From contig JBCCUK010000019.1 of NCBI GenBank assembly GCA_039196965.1, positions 1 to 64,000 on the forward strand: a stretch of DNA of 64,000 nt, written 5' to 3'. How positions within the stretch are numbered: position 1 is the first letter of the stretch; every line of letters begins with the position of its first letter. The DNA comes from CALLCD01 sp039196965. Its GTDB lineage: Bacteria; Pseudomonadota; Alphaproteobacteria; Caulobacterales; Hyphomonadaceae. The notes below the pieces were generated by a model, which saw only the letters and a program-made list of their open reading frames with translations, had not been told where the DNA came from and did not search any database. The position numbers and the translations under genes were made by a program. Below are positions 9,901 to 18,749 of the stretch, piece by piece.

Positions 9901-11651
9901 AGGACCCTGAGCGGCTTTGGGAAGAAAGAAAGCGACTCTTCGAGCTGCCAAGATCGGGGTGGGCTGACTATGATACCTCTTTGATATCCAAGGGCGGAGG
10001 AATTATCGACCGGTCGGCAAAATCTGTCGACCTAACCGCTGAGATGAAGGCGATGACCGGACTTTCGTCCGATCAGGTCACACCTGATGAACTTATTCAC
10101 GCACTGTTGAAGGCAGATGTCGATCTCCTGTGGTTTGGCGGCATCGGAACTTATGTGAAGGCGACGGACGAAGCCCATGGCGAGGTCGGTGACAGGGCGA
10201 ATGACCTTATTAGGGTGAATGCTCCACAGCTGAAGGCCAAGGTGATAGGTGAGGGGGCTAATCTTGGCATGACGCAAGCGAGCCGTATTGAGTTTGCGTC
10301 GCGAGGTGGGCGGCTTAACACTGATGCTATCGATAATTCTGCCGGTGTCGACAGCTCCGACAATGAAGTCAATATCAAGATTCTTCTTTCTGAAGCGATA
10401 CGCCGGGGTGATTTGGCCCGCGGTGAACGAAATTCATTGCTTGCGTCCATGACGGATGAGGTCGCAGAAAACGTCCTTGCCCATAATATCAGCCAAACGG
10501 GCGCGTTGTCACTTGCTGAGGCCACCGTCGAAACAGATCACGAAGCCTATGAGCGGTTGATGCAATGGCTTGAGCAGCGCGGTGTTCTGGACCGGGAAGT
10601 TGAAGGTCTTCCATCAAGTGATGAGATGGCCGTTAGGGCTAGCGAGAAGCGCTGGCTGACGCGCCCAGAAATGGCTGTACTTCTGGCTTGGTCAAAAATT
10701 GTTTTGTTTGACGATATAGTGGAGTCCAGTCTTCCAGATGACCCTTTCTTCCGTCCGGTACTGGACGGCTATTTTCCTGATGCGCTTGGTAAGTATTCGA
10801 ATGCCATGAATCAGCACGGTCTCAAGAGGGAGATCATCGCAACGGTTTTGGCCAATCGGATTTTCGATACGGGTGGTATTGTTTTCCTTCAATACATCCG
10901 CGATCTGGTCGATGTAGAGTGTGCAGACATTATTCGGGCCTTTGAGATTATCCGCTCGGCCTCTTCCGATGTCGATATTTTGAGCAAGCTCGACGAGGCT
11001 GGCCGGTCCATACCGGCGGCTGCACAGACTGCGTTGCTTCTTGAGTACACGAACTTCCTACGCAGAAATACAGCCTACATGGCTGCCAAGGGTGTGACGG
11101 GCACAACAGAGGAAATCGTTGAACGCTACCGGAAGGCATTCCAGGGCACTTTGAAGAATGCTCCGAAACTTGCAGCTCCTTTCACTCTGCAACGCAGCGA
11201 ACGCACCACGCGACGACTTCAAAATGCCGGGGCTACAAAGGCATTGGCATCTGCTGGGGCCAAGCTGACTCTTATCCAACATACTCCTCGGTTCAGCGAC
11301 GTTGCTGTCCAGACTGGACATGATACAGCGAAAGTCGCTGAAATGTTCGGTAAGATTTCGAAGCAGGCGCGTTTCGACCGGCTGAGTGCTGGGGCAGGTG
11401 ACGCTCTCAAGCAAATGTCAGAATGGGATCGGCGGGCGACCCAGAGCCAGATCGAGGGTCTTGTTGAAGCAGTCCTTGCCGTTACAAGTTACTTGTTGGA
11501 GTCCAAAATATCTTTGGACGACTACTTTTCCGAGCGCGTCGACCGTTCAGCACACCTTCATTCGGGGCTCAAATCCTTGGGGTTGGGCAGATCATGGTCA
11601 TTCTCGAAGTTCTCACTAGCCGCCGACATGGTTCGACGGTATCTCATCTAG
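6933..11651 (+). CDS. gdhZ: NAD-specific glutamate dehydrogenase, large single-chain class
   Basis: 1572 residues, the size of the 180-kDa bacterial NAD-GDH class (Caulobacter GdhZ, Pseudomonas GdhB). It converts glutamate to 2-oxoglutarate and ammonia, feeding the TCA cycle. The N-terminal 700 residues hold the ACT-like regulatory region. The catalytic core begins near 785 with GGLRWSDRPDDFRTEVLGL and contains the lysine motif PVGSKGGFFPK near 815. A nucleotide-binding part follows (VIGVGDMSGDVFGNGML). Translation starts at GTG 6933, with AGGGG nine bases upstream; the ATG-less start explains why an N-terminal MADSN is encoded by GTG-GCC-GAT. No frameshift is seen over its length. Confidence 0.95.
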   Translation: MADSNVQSSKHEGANAILAYMRSVAGEDNGDGLDEGALSTLASELWDWSQKLPEGERDARIRTGNEGVDGAPLILLEAVGPDIPFLVDSLLAVCADFGAQVSVVFHPVLSLDGIGNRSFIQIHMMGLAQSEAERLLKDAQAILRDLEIVVADHIAMRDRMQLERDRLQSLKHLGNDERDEAVAFLDWLSNDHFVFLGTRTYEFERDGNGDLARSEPIMLGDFNLGLLRNEELNVLRRGAEPTVLTGVARDFLQMPAPLIIAKSTLISSIHRRVRADYIGVKHYDDAGRVNGETRFLGLFTAEAYEETARSVPVIRRRVARVPEILGAPRKGHAAKALSNILETWPRDELFQTDVETLVPMVQGVLHLQERPRTRLFLRRDRFNRFVSAIIYVPRDAYDSDLRQRMATVLEDAFKAKLLSFEPRFSQQTLVRVLFLLELPSDPPDPDPADLQRRISGLAATWQDAFREELLTADLAEHARDGALCFRTAFNAAYEEAFSPSEALRDVAQFAELSADQPIRMLVYRGVGEDETKIRAKVYSRGKPLALSESVPVFENMGLFVDFETGYPVRPARRMTDDGPDVYWVHEVLMRTENNAKIDLDNVQPLLEDAFVAIWTGESENDGFNKLILASQASWKEAALLRGLSAYRRQSGFDPGRPSQIRALTTYPDITAELLAMFRVLFDPELDKSIEDRKISASEIRAKIDSLLGGVPSLDDDRVLRRLADLILALQRTNFFQQANQGLLAFKVASRELEDLPKPRPFREIFVSSPLVEGVHLRFGPVARGGLRWSDRPDDFRTEVLGLVKAQQVKNAVIVPVGSKGGFFPKQLPAGGSREDIRYAGITAYKAFISSLLTITDNLVDGDVHHPDDVVVYDGADPYLVVAADKGTATFSDIANEISESLGFWLGDAFASGGSSGYDHKEMGITARGGWEAVKRHFYEIGTDIQKEPFTVIGVGDMSGDVFGNGMLLSKQIKLTAAFNHLHIFIDPSPEDPERLWEERKRLFELPRSGWADYDTSLISKGGGIIDRSAKSVDLTAEMKAMTGLSSDQVTPDELIHALLKADVDLLWFGGIGTYVKATDEAHGEVGDRANDLIRVNAPQLKAKVIGEGANLGMTQASRIEFASRGGRLNTDAIDNSAGVDSSDNEVNIKILLSEAIRRGDLARGERNSLLASMTDEVAENVLAHNISQTGALSLAEATVETDHEAYERLMQWLEQRGVLDREVEGLPSSDEMAVRASEKRWLTRPEMAVLLAWSKIVLFDDIVESSLPDDPFFRPVLDGYFPDALGKYSNAMNQHGLKREIIATVLANRIFDTGGIVFLQYIRDLVDVECADIIRAFEIIRSASSDVDILSKLDEAGRSIPAAAQTALLLEYTNFLRRNTAYMAAKGVTGTTEEIVERYRKAFQGTLKNAPKLAAPFTLQRSERTTRRLQNAGATKALASAGAKLTLIQHTPRFSDVAVQTGHDTAKVAEMFGKISKQARFDRLSAGAGDALKQMSEWDRRATQSQIEGLVEAVLAVTSYLLESKISLDDYFSERVDRSAHLHSGLKSLGLGRSWSFSKFSLAADMVRRYLI

Positions 11652-11774
11652 CTGAATCTTGAGCATTCTCACATCAAGTTATGCCAGTTCTGCGGTGACC
11701 CATTCGGCATGGCCAGTGCCACTCTGGTGACGAGCATATGCGTGTTTGAGGGGAAGCATCTTAGAAAGAGAGTG

Positions 11775-12992
11775 ATGCAGAAACCGATAGACTATCCTGC
11801 GAGCATCACCATGCTGCCAAAGGTCGAATTCGTCGTCCTCATCGCATCGATGATGGCGCTGAACGCGCTTGCCATCGATATCATGGTTCCTGCGCTCAAT
11901 GAGATTGGCGCTGCGTTTCAATTAGAGACGGCGAATGATCAGCAATTGGTGGTATTTGCCTATGTGCTGGGCTTTGGCATTCCACAGTTGATCTGGGGAC
12001 CGGTGTCGGATCGGTATGGGCGGCGGTCTTTACTGCTTCTATCTCTCCTGGGGTATGCGGTTTGCGGTGTTGCCTGTGTTTTTGCCCAGAGTTTTCAAGG
12101 ATTGCTCGCAGCCAGATTCATCATGGGGGTTTTCGCATCGGCTGGCCGCGTGGTGGCGGTCTCCGTTGTGCGTGATGTCTATGCTGGCCGCGGGATGGCG
12201 GAGATTATGAGCCTCGTCATGACGGTATTCATGGTCGTTCCGATCCTGGCTCCCGCGATAGGTCAGGGAATACTCACGATCGGTCCATGGCCTTGGGTGT
12301 TCTACGTTCTCGTCGTTTACGCCATTATCATCTGTATCTGGTCGAGCTTTCGTTTACCGGAAACACTGCCGGCTGAGAAACGTCGGCCGCTCAGCTTTGA
12401 CCAGGCTCTTTCAGCCTACTGGACGGTCATAAAGACACGTGTCGCTTTTGGTTATGTCCTCGCCAGTGGCGTTCTGTTTGGTGGTCTGTTTGCCTTCATC
12501 TTCTCCATCGAGCAGGTCATGCGGGAGGTTTTCAACGAGGATGCCCGCCTCGGCCTCTGGTTCGCGGTTGCCTCGATTGGTCTTGCCGCCTCGAATTTTC
12601 TCAATGCTCTTTTGGTCAAGCGGTACGGCATGCGCCGTCTGTCTCACATCGCTGTGGTGGTCTTTGTCGGTCTGTCATTCCTCAACCTTTTCCTGATGTG
12701 GCAGATCGGGCCCGTCTTCGCCGTCTGGATGCCGCTCATGGTGATCACCTTCGGCACGATCGGCATGATGGGGTCGAACTTCAACGCCATTGCCATGGAG
12801 CCACTCGGTGAGATTGCCGGTACGGCCAGCGCGGCCCTAGGTTTCGCCACCACGACGCTTGCCGGCTTGTTCGGCTATATTGTCTCCAGCCAGTTCGACG
12901 GAACGGTTATGCCGCTGCTCAGCGGGTTCACGGCTCTCGGCATGGCGGCCCTCGTAATATTGTTCGTCACCGAGCGTGGAAAATTGTTCTAG
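11775..12992 (+). CDS. MFS multidrug transporter of the Bcr/CflA group
   Basis: About 405 residues and 12 hydrophobic helices. The motif-A loop is GPVSDRYGRRSLLL. The first helix carries NALAIDIMVPALNEIG, typical of the DHA1 Bcr/CflA drug-efflux subgroup (for example LAIDMYLPALP in relatives), and VVAVSVVRDVYAGRGMA matches its helix-4 motif. It would extrude drugs in exchange for protons. The start at 11775 (MQKPIDYPAS) follows AGAAAGAGAG; the ORF is open upstream to 11709, but that part has no ribosome-binding site. It lies 120 bases after gdhZ on the same strand. Confidence 0.87.
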   Translation: MQKPIDYPASITMLPKVEFVVLIASMMALNALAIDIMVPALNEIGAAFQLETANDQQLVVFAYVLGFGIPQLIWGPVSDRYGRRSLLLLSLLGYAVCGVACVFAQSFQGLLAARFIMGVFASAGRVVAVSVVRDVYAGRGMAEIMSLVMTVFMVVPILAPAIGQGILTIGPWPWVFYVLVVYAIIICIWSSFRLPETLPAEKRRPLSFDQALSAYWTVIKTRVAFGYVLASGVLFGGLFAFIFSIEQVMREVFNEDARLGLWFAVASIGLAASNFLNALLVKRYGMRRLSHIAVVVFVGLSFLNLFLMWQIGPVFAVWMPLMVITFGTIGMMGSNFNAIAMEPLGEIAGTASAALGFATTTLAGLFGYIVSSQFDGTVMPLLSGFTALGMAALVILFVTERGKLF

Positions 12993-13018
12993 AATATAGA
13001 TTTGAGAGAATTCTAATA

Positions 13019-14038
13019 TCACCCTGGTGTTTTGAGTATCTGATCTTTGGTGCGCATTGCGAGATTCTGTAGGCTGCGCTGCAGAACTTTTTCCGCTGCG
13101 TCAAAATTGATCTCCATGACATCAGATAGGCTTTGGAAATCATCGTCATTTGTCGCTGTGGCTAAATCAGAAATTCTTTCATATTCGATGCCAGAAAAAC
13201 GGATATCTTTTTGCTCCTTCATCCAGATTAAATCATCTGAGTGCCTCGAAATAATGAGCTCCCTTATCCCCGGCTTTAAATTTGACTCGGTTGGCAGGCC
13301 TTCCAGTCTGGCAGTATGATTAAAAATGTGAAAGAGCGCCCATGCTTCGCGTCTGAACTGTCGGGGCTCATCCCTGTGATTCTGCCGGAAATATCTCTGC
13401 ATCAAATACAAAGTTTCGGGTGCGGGCGTGACATTCAGACTCGCCTCGGAGAATTCTGATGCCTCGATATCCTGCTCGGGTAGAAATGATTTCACGAAGT
13501 CATAAACAATGTTGCCTTGCAAAAGGCGCTCTCTATTAAAAATTCTAAGGTTCAGACAATCTGGAAAGTGCCTCTCTATGTGTTCAATGGACGCGCGGTA
13601 TTCATGTTTGAATTTGTCTGGAGCGGGAAATACTGCCTCGGCTTTCAGGGCTTGAAGAATAATCGACTTATAGAACGCGCAAGGCTCGCGAACATACATT
13701 ATAATTTTTGCGCCCTCAAAATGCGCATCCAAAAACTCTTTTAGAAGATCGCAATGCCGGTATATATTTATCAGATATTCGCTGGATATAATGACTTTCG
13801 GATCTGTATGGGTTTTTGCAATTTTCGCCAGATGTCTGTCGATGCTTTCTCTGTCATCGCGACCCGCCGTTTCCGGTTCTCGGATGGCGTCAAGTATTCG
13901 ACTTCCCCCGAATTCGGCATGCGCTGCCTCTGGGTATATGATGCTGTTCTTTTCGAGCGTATCAGACTCCTTTGCCAGATATCCCTGTATGGACGTCGAT
14001 CCCGTTTTTGGTATGCCGATATGCAATAGAAGTTTCAT
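13019..14038 (-). CDS. Sulfotransferase-like P-loop protein
   Basis: 339 residues opening with MKLLLHIGIPKTGSTSIQGY, the phosphosulfate-binding loop (HIGxPKTGSTS) of PAPS-dependent sulfotransferases. A second conserved element is KVIISSEYL near 84-92, and KIIMYVREP resembles the 3'-phosphate-binding segment. Bacterial relatives often modify exopolysaccharide or lipid head groups. To the eye it is richer in A+T and in Ile/Lys/Asn codons than its neighbours, which suggests horizontal acquisition. It stands alone between a transporter and ecm, with no polysaccharide gene next to it. The acceptor is unknown. Confidence 0.7.
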   Translation of the reverse strand: MKLLLHIGIPKTGSTSIQGYLAKESDTLEKNSIIYPEAAHAEFGGSRILDAIREPETAGRDDRESIDRHLAKIAKTHTDPKVIISSEYLINIYRHCDLLKEFLDAHFEGAKIIMYVREPCAFYKSIILQALKAEAVFPAPDKFKHEYRASIEHIERHFPDCLNLRIFNRERLLQGNIVYDFVKSFLPEQDIEASEFSEASLNVTPAPETLYLMQRYFRQNHRDEPRQFRREAWALFHIFNHTARLEGLPTESNLKPGIRELIISRHSDDLIWMKEQKDIRFSGIEYERISDLATATNDDDFQSLSDVMEINFDAAEKVLQRSLQNLAMRTKDQILKTPG

Positions 14039-14178
14039 AATAGAAATAGGTACCGCTAGTGCTATTGGCTTCTTTTTTACCGTTCAGAGTATCCAGAGTA
14101 TAGTCCCGCTTACGAAAAGCCGGTTGCCAAAGTTAGTCATGGAGTATTCCAGCTATTTTATAGCATCGGGAGTGCTTA

Positions 14179-16164
14179 TCACTCCGCCGGAGCGAGCCAG
14201 GCATTCTCAACCACATCGACAACGTCGCCCATAATGTCCGTGATCATATAATCCTTGGGTGTGTAAACTCTGCGAACCCCCATCTGCCTCAGCGCCATTT
14301 CGTCTTCAGGGGGGATAATGCCGCCGACGACGAGGGGCGTGTTTTCAATACCGGCCTTTCGCATCTCTGCAATTGTTTCCCGGACAAGATCGAGGTGTGA
14401 TCCGGATAGGATGGAGAGAGCGAGGACATGCGCATCTGCTTCCTTGGCCTGGGCGACAATGTCCTCGGGCGTAAAGCGAATGCCTTCATAGACCACATTC
14501 ATCGCGCAAGCTCGCGCGCGGCTCGCAATCTGTTCTGCGCCGTTGGAGTGGCCGTCCAGTCCGGGCTTGCCGAGCACATAAGTCAGCTGACGCCCAAGTG
14601 TTTTGGAGAGTTTCTCCACTCTCTCACGGACAGCAGCTATGTCTTCATCTTCACCTGCATCTACTGTGAGGGCGACACCGGTCGGTCCCCGGTATTCACC
14701 GAAGATCTCCCTTAGAGCGCCGCCCCATTCACCTGTTGTGACACCAATTTTTGCTGCAGCGATAGACGGTTCCATTATGTTTGTGCCATTGGCAGCGGCA
14801 GCTTTGAGATCAGCAAGGGCTGCGTTCACCGCGTCCTGATCTCGATCGGCGCGCCAAGCATTCAGGGCCTTGACCTGCTGACTTTCCACAAGCGGATCAA
14901 CCGTTTGAATGGCTTCTTCACCGGCGCTGAGCGGGCTTTCCTCAGTGCTGTTATAGCGGTTGACGCCAACCACGACCTGATCGCCGGACTCGATGCCTTT
15001 GATGCGTTCGATATGCGCTTCGACGAGACTTTCTTTCATCATGGCCACGGAGCCCATGGCTCCGCCTTGGGTATCTACTTCGGAGAGCATCTGGCGCGCT
15101 TTGACTTTCAACTCGTCCGTCTTCGCTTCAACAACATGGCTGCCATCAAACAGGTCTTCAAATTCCAGAAGATCAGTCTCAAAGGCCAGGATCTGCTGAA
15201 GGCGAAGCGACCATTGCTGATCCCACGGGCGAGGGAGGCCTAGGGCCTCATTCCATGCCGGCAATTGCAGGGCCCTGCAGCGTGCGCGCTTGGAGAGCGT
15301 TACCGCCAGGGCTTCGATCAATATGCGGTAGACGTTGTTTTCGGGCTGTGGCTCCGTCAGGCCGAGTGAGTTCACTTGAACGCCATAGCGAAAGCGGAGA
15401 GCCTTTTCGTCGGTGACGCCGTAGCGCTCTCTACCTATTTCTTCCCAGAGGTCGACAAACGCCCGCATCTTGCAGAGCTCAGTAACGAAGCGAACGCCTG
15501 CATTCACAAAGAAGGAGATACGCCCGAATACGATCGGAAACTGTTCCTCTGGCACAGCGTCACCCGCTTTGACGCTGTCGAGGACGGCACAAGCCGTGGC
15601 CAGGGCATAGGCAAGTTCCTGTTCCGGCGTCGCGCCCGCTTCCTGCAAATGATAGGAACACACATTCATGGGGTTCCATTTTGGAACCTCGGTATAGCAC
15701 CAGGTCACCATATCCGTGATCAGGCGAAGCGATGGATCCGGCGGAAAGACATAGGTGCCTCTGGAAAGATATTCCTTGATAATGTCATTTTGCGTCGTGC
15801 CACGAAGTTTCTTGCGATCATCACCTCGCTCATCAGCGAGGGCCACATAGAGCGCAAGAAGCCAGGCCGCTGGCGCATTGATCGTCATAGACGTGTTCAT
15901 TTCCTCCAGTGGGAGGTCCGCAAACAGCGTGTGCATATCGCCGAGGTGGGAAACCGGCACGCCCACCTTGCCGACCTCACCCTTTGCGAGGATGTGGTCG
16001 GAATCATAGGCAGTTTGGGTCGGAAGATCGAAGGCGATGGAGAGACCGGTCTGGCCTTTTGCAAGGTTGGTCCGGTAGAGCGCATTCGATTTTTCAGCCG
16101 TGGAATGTCCGGCATAGGTTCGGAAAATCCAAGGCCGGTCTGGGGCATGCTGATAATCGGTCAT
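14179..16164 (-). CDS. ecm: Ethylmalonyl-CoA mutase (MeaA-type, B12-dependent)
   Basis: 661 residues with a mutase TIM barrel first (RPWIFRTYAGHSTAEKSNA; GLSIAFDLPTQTAYDSDH near residues 50-70) and a C-terminal cobalamin domain with GLDGHSNGA (DxHxxG base-off motif). It interconverts ethylmalonyl-CoA and methylsuccinyl-CoA in acetyl-CoA assimilation. The short N-terminus and the AFDLPTQ signature separate it from methylmalonyl-CoA mutase. The start at 16164 follows GGAGGAGACAGAC; an ATG five codons upstream overlaps that site. The nearby crotonyl-CoA carboxylase/reductase makes its precursor, which strongly supports the call. Confidence 0.93.
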   Translation of the reverse strand: MTDYQHAPDRPWIFRTYAGHSTAEKSNALYRTNLAKGQTGLSIAFDLPTQTAYDSDHILAKGEVGKVGVPVSHLGDMHTLFADLPLEEMNTSMTINAPAAWLLALYVALADERGDDRKKLRGTTQNDIIKEYLSRGTYVFPPDPSLRLITDMVTWCYTEVPKWNPMNVCSYHLQEAGATPEQELAYALATACAVLDSVKAGDAVPEEQFPIVFGRISFFVNAGVRFVTELCKMRAFVDLWEEIGRERYGVTDEKALRFRYGVQVNSLGLTEPQPENNVYRILIEALAVTLSKRARCRALQLPAWNEALGLPRPWDQQWSLRLQQILAFETDLLEFEDLFDGSHVVEAKTDELKVKARQMLSEVDTQGGAMGSVAMMKESLVEAHIERIKGIESGDQVVVGVNRYNSTEESPLSAGEEAIQTVDPLVESQQVKALNAWRADRDQDAVNAALADLKAAAANGTNIMEPSIAAAKIGVTTGEWGGALREIFGEYRGPTGVALTVDAGEDEDIAAVRERVEKLSKTLGRQLTYVLGKPGLDGHSNGAEQIASRARACAMNVVYEGIRFTPEDIVAQAKEADAHVLALSILSGSHLDLVRETIAEMRKAGIENTPLVVGGIIPPEDEMALRQMGVRRVYTPKDYMITDIMGDVVDVVENAWLAPAE

Positions 16165-16242
16165 GTCTGTCTCCTCCAAACGCTCTTTTTATTGCGGTGC
16201 AACATGCAGACTCTGCGCCAAATTGGCAAGGAAATCACTGCT

Positions 16243-17124
16243 TCAGTTTGCCTTCGCCCATGGTGCTGCGAGCGCGATATTGGCCCCCATGTATTGGTAG
16301 TAGAGCCTTTGGGCCGTGCGAGTTATAGGGCCGGGCAAACCTTTCCCTACGGCATGGCCATCGAGGCTTGTGATGGGCAAGATCGTGACCCCGGTTGAGG
16401 TGGTGAAGCACTCACTTGCCGACTTTGCCTCTTCAACGGTGAATGCGCGCTCCTGAACAACGTAACCTTCGTCGGTCAACAGGCTCAGGACACGGTCCCT
16501 CGTCACGCCCGGCAGTAGGGAGGGTGATAGATCGCGTGTAATGATCGCTCCGTCCTGATCAACAATCCAGGCATTTGCAGATGCCGCTTCGGTTACAACG
16601 CCATCTTCATGCATCAGCGCTGTGTATGCACCGCGCCGCCGTGCCTCTCGATAGGCAAGTGATTGAGACAAGAGTTGAGTGGTTTTGACATCGCAACGCT
16701 TCCAGCGCGTGTCTTCTTTCGTGATCGCTTTAACGCCTGTCTGAGCCACATCGCTGATCAGCTGTCTTTCAGTGGAAAACACAAATATGCTGGGTCGAAG
16801 GATTTCTGGTCCATAAAAGTCCCGGGGTCCCTGATTGCCAGCGGAAACCTGTAGATAAACAAGACCCTCATCCAGCTCATTTCTGGCTATCACTTCATGA
16901 TGCAAGGATTCGATATCATCGTCCGGCACCGCGATTTCGATCGCGTTCAGTGTTCTCGACAGCCTCTTCAAATGACGATCGATGTCGATAAAACGACTAT
17001 TATACAAGGCTGTGACTTCGTAGGCCGCATGGGCAAAGAGAAATCCTCGATCAAACGGAGACTGCGCAGCCGCGTCGGCCTGAACAAATTCGCCATTCAG
17101 AAAAACCCAACGCCCGAGACCCAT
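16243..17124 (-). CDS. dat: Class IV PLP aminotransferase, D-amino-acid-transaminase-like
   Basis: 293 residues of the fold-type IV branched-chain/D-amino-acid aminotransferase family. The PLP lysine lies in RCDVKTTQLLSQ and the cofactor-contact glutamate in VTEAASANAW; the N-terminus FLNGEFV and DRGFLFAHAAYE are also diagnostic. RWKRCDVKT resembles the RWxRCDIKS of D-alanine transaminases, giving D-glutamate/D-alanine interconversion as the best guess, though branched-chain or other substrates are possible. The start follows GGAGGTTAGGCA. It lies 79 bases upstream of ecm on the same strand and may be co-transcribed, and it is divergent from ccr. Confidence 0.82.
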   Translation of the reverse strand: MGLGRWVFLNGEFVQADAAAQSPFDRGFLFAHAAYEVTALYNSRFIDIDRHLKRLSRTLNAIEIAVPDDDIESLHHEVIARNELDEGLVYLQVSAGNQGPRDFYGPEILRPSIFVFSTERQLISDVAQTGVKAITKEDTRWKRCDVKTTQLLSQSLAYREARRRGAYTALMHEDGVVTEAASANAWIVDQDGAIITRDLSPSLLPGVTRDRVLSLLTDEGYVVQERAFTVEEAKSASECFTTSTGVTILPITSLDGHAVGKGLPGPITRTAQRLYYQYMGANIALAAPWAKAN

Positions 17125-17272
17125 TGCCTAACCTCCACTTTTTGCAAACTCCCGCCATAAGTCATGCTGCGCCGCAACAAATTCTTGCTCGAAGGTTCCA
17201 GCTGAGCCACATAGTGGGCCATGCAGTATGAAATTTGCAGAACAAGAACATACGACCGGGGAGGCTACTATC

Positions 17273-18547
17273 ATGGTGAGTTATAAGCGTGTTCAAAAGG
17301 ATATCTATGAGCTTGGGGAGATTCCTCCCGAATTTCATGTTCCGAAAATGATGCATGCCTGGGCAGTCCGCCGTGATCGCCATGGGCGACCATCGACTGC
17401 CATGCAAATCGAACAGGTTCCGGTCCCCGAAATAGATTCTGATGAAGTACTGGTTCTGGTGATGGCCGCTGGTGTGAACTATAATGGTGTGTGGGCCTGC
17501 CTTGGTGAGCCTGTCTCCTGTTTCGATAATCGCCATGTGACAAAGGACTATCTGGTTCCGGGGTCCGATGCCGCCGGCATTGTATGGGCGGTGGGCAAAA
17601 AGGTGACCCGTCTCAAGCCCGGCGATGAAGTCGTTATCCATTGTAATCAGGATGATGGTGACGATGAGGAGTGCAATGGCGGCGACCCCATGTTCTCATC
17701 GACCCAGCGTATTTGGGGATATGAAACGGATGATGGTGCCTTTGCCCAGTTCTGCTGCGTCCAGGCCCGCCAGTGCATGCCGCGTCCAAAGCATCTGACC
17801 TGGGAAGAGAGCGCCTGCTACACACTTACCCTCGCGACGGCCTATCGGATGCTGTTTGGCCACCGACCACACATAGTGAAGCCTGGCCAGAATGTCCTCG
17901 TTTGGGGCGCTTCTGGCGGCCTTGGATGTTTCGCCACCCAGCTTTGCGCCGTCACCGGTGCTCATGCCATTGGTGTTGTTTCTTCCGATGACAAGCGCGA
18001 TTACGTCATGTCCATGGGGGCCAAGGGCGCGATCAACCGGAAAGATTTCAATTGCTGGGGTCAGCTCCCGACTGTGAATGGTCCGGAATTTAACGACTAC
18101 ATGAAGGAGTGCCGGAAGTTCGGTAAAGCGATCTGGGAAATCACCGGCAAGAAAGACGTCGATATTGTCTTTGAGCACCCCGGCGAGGCGACCATGCCTG
18201 TTTCGGTTTTTGTCGTGAAGCGCGGGGGAATGGTCGTAATCTGCGCCGGGACATCCGGTTTCAACCTCACTATGGACGCCCGATTTCTCTGGATGCGCCA
18301 GAAGCGGATACAGGGATCCCACTTTGCGCATTTGAAGCAGGCCGCCGCTGCGAACCAATTAGTGATAGACCGCCGTATCGATCCTGGCATGTCGGAAGTT
18401 CTCCCTTGGATGGACATTCCGGCGGCACATGAAAAGATGCTGGATAACAAGCACTTGCCGGGCAACATGGCTGTGCTTGTTAGTGCTCCGAGGCCGGGTC
18501 TGCGGACCGTCGAAGATGTGCTGGAGGCAGGGCCTGTACCCGCATAA
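17273..18547 (+). CDS. ccr: Crotonyl-CoA carboxylase/reductase
   Basis: 424 residues, medium-chain dehydrogenase/reductase family. It catalyses NADPH-dependent reductive carboxylation of crotonyl-CoA to ethylmalonyl-CoA, the key step of the ethylmalonyl-CoA pathway. Recognisable pieces are the opening KDIYELGEIPPEFHVPKMMH, the GASGGLGCFATQLCAVTGA nucleotide-binding motif, VDIVFEHPGEATMPVSVFVV and FLWMRQKRIQGSHFAHLKQA, all close to characterised Ccr. The start at 17273 follows GGGGAGGC; an upstream ATG (17228) is less likely. It is divergent from dat/ecm across about 150 bases that must hold both promoters. Confidence 0.95.
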   Translation: MVSYKRVQKDIYELGEIPPEFHVPKMMHAWAVRRDRHGRPSTAMQIEQVPVPEIDSDEVLVLVMAAGVNYNGVWACLGEPVSCFDNRHVTKDYLVPGSDAAGIVWAVGKKVTRLKPGDEVVIHCNQDDGDDEECNGGDPMFSSTQRIWGYETDDGAFAQFCCVQARQCMPRPKHLTWEESACYTLTLATAYRMLFGHRPHIVKPGQNVLVWGASGGLGCFATQLCAVTGAHAIGVVSSDDKRDYVMSMGAKGAINRKDFNCWGQLPTVNGPEFNDYMKECRKFGKAIWEITGKKDVDIVFEHPGEATMPVSVFVVKRGGMVVICAGTSGFNLTMDARFLWMRQKRIQGSHFAHLKQAAAANQLVIDRRIDPGMSEVLPWMDIPAAHEKMLDNKHLPGNMAVLVSAPRPGLRTVEDVLEAGPVPA

Positions 18548-18639
18548 AGGGTGGCTTTGCTATTCCACTTTTTAGGTTGGGTGGAAGTCGCGTAGCAAAA
18601 ATAAATTTTGCAATTAGGCCTGACAAGCCGGAACGGCTG

Positions 18640-18667
18640 TTGTCACGAAAGACGTAATACGTACTAT
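18640..18667 (+). promoter_or_regulatory. Probable promoter with palindrome before the BLUF gene
   Basis: TTGTCA (18640-18645) and TACTAT (18662-18667) are separated by 16 bases, a credible sigma-70 promoter. The spacer contains the palindrome ACGTA-A-TACGT (18652-18662), which ends inside the -10 box and could be an operator. Transcripts would start near 18674, leaving a leader of about 75 bases before the ATG at 18750. A weak hairpin, AGCCG-GAA-CGGCT, just upstream may end ccr transcription. Confidence 0.5.
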
Positions 18668-18749
18668 AGAAGTTAAGGGTGCTGGCAGATGAGCCTTGTG
18701 TCGGCCGATTGTACCGCCATGGATACAATCGCCTGAGGGGGCAGTTGGA

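Noticed and set aside
15376..16398. 340-codon plus-strand ORF
   Set aside because: It is fully antisense to the ethylmalonyl-CoA mutase gene and partly to the transaminase, has no ribosome-binding site and no recognisable domain.
17696..18358. 220-codon minus-strand ORF
   Set aside because: Antisense to ccr, which is certain from its motifs.
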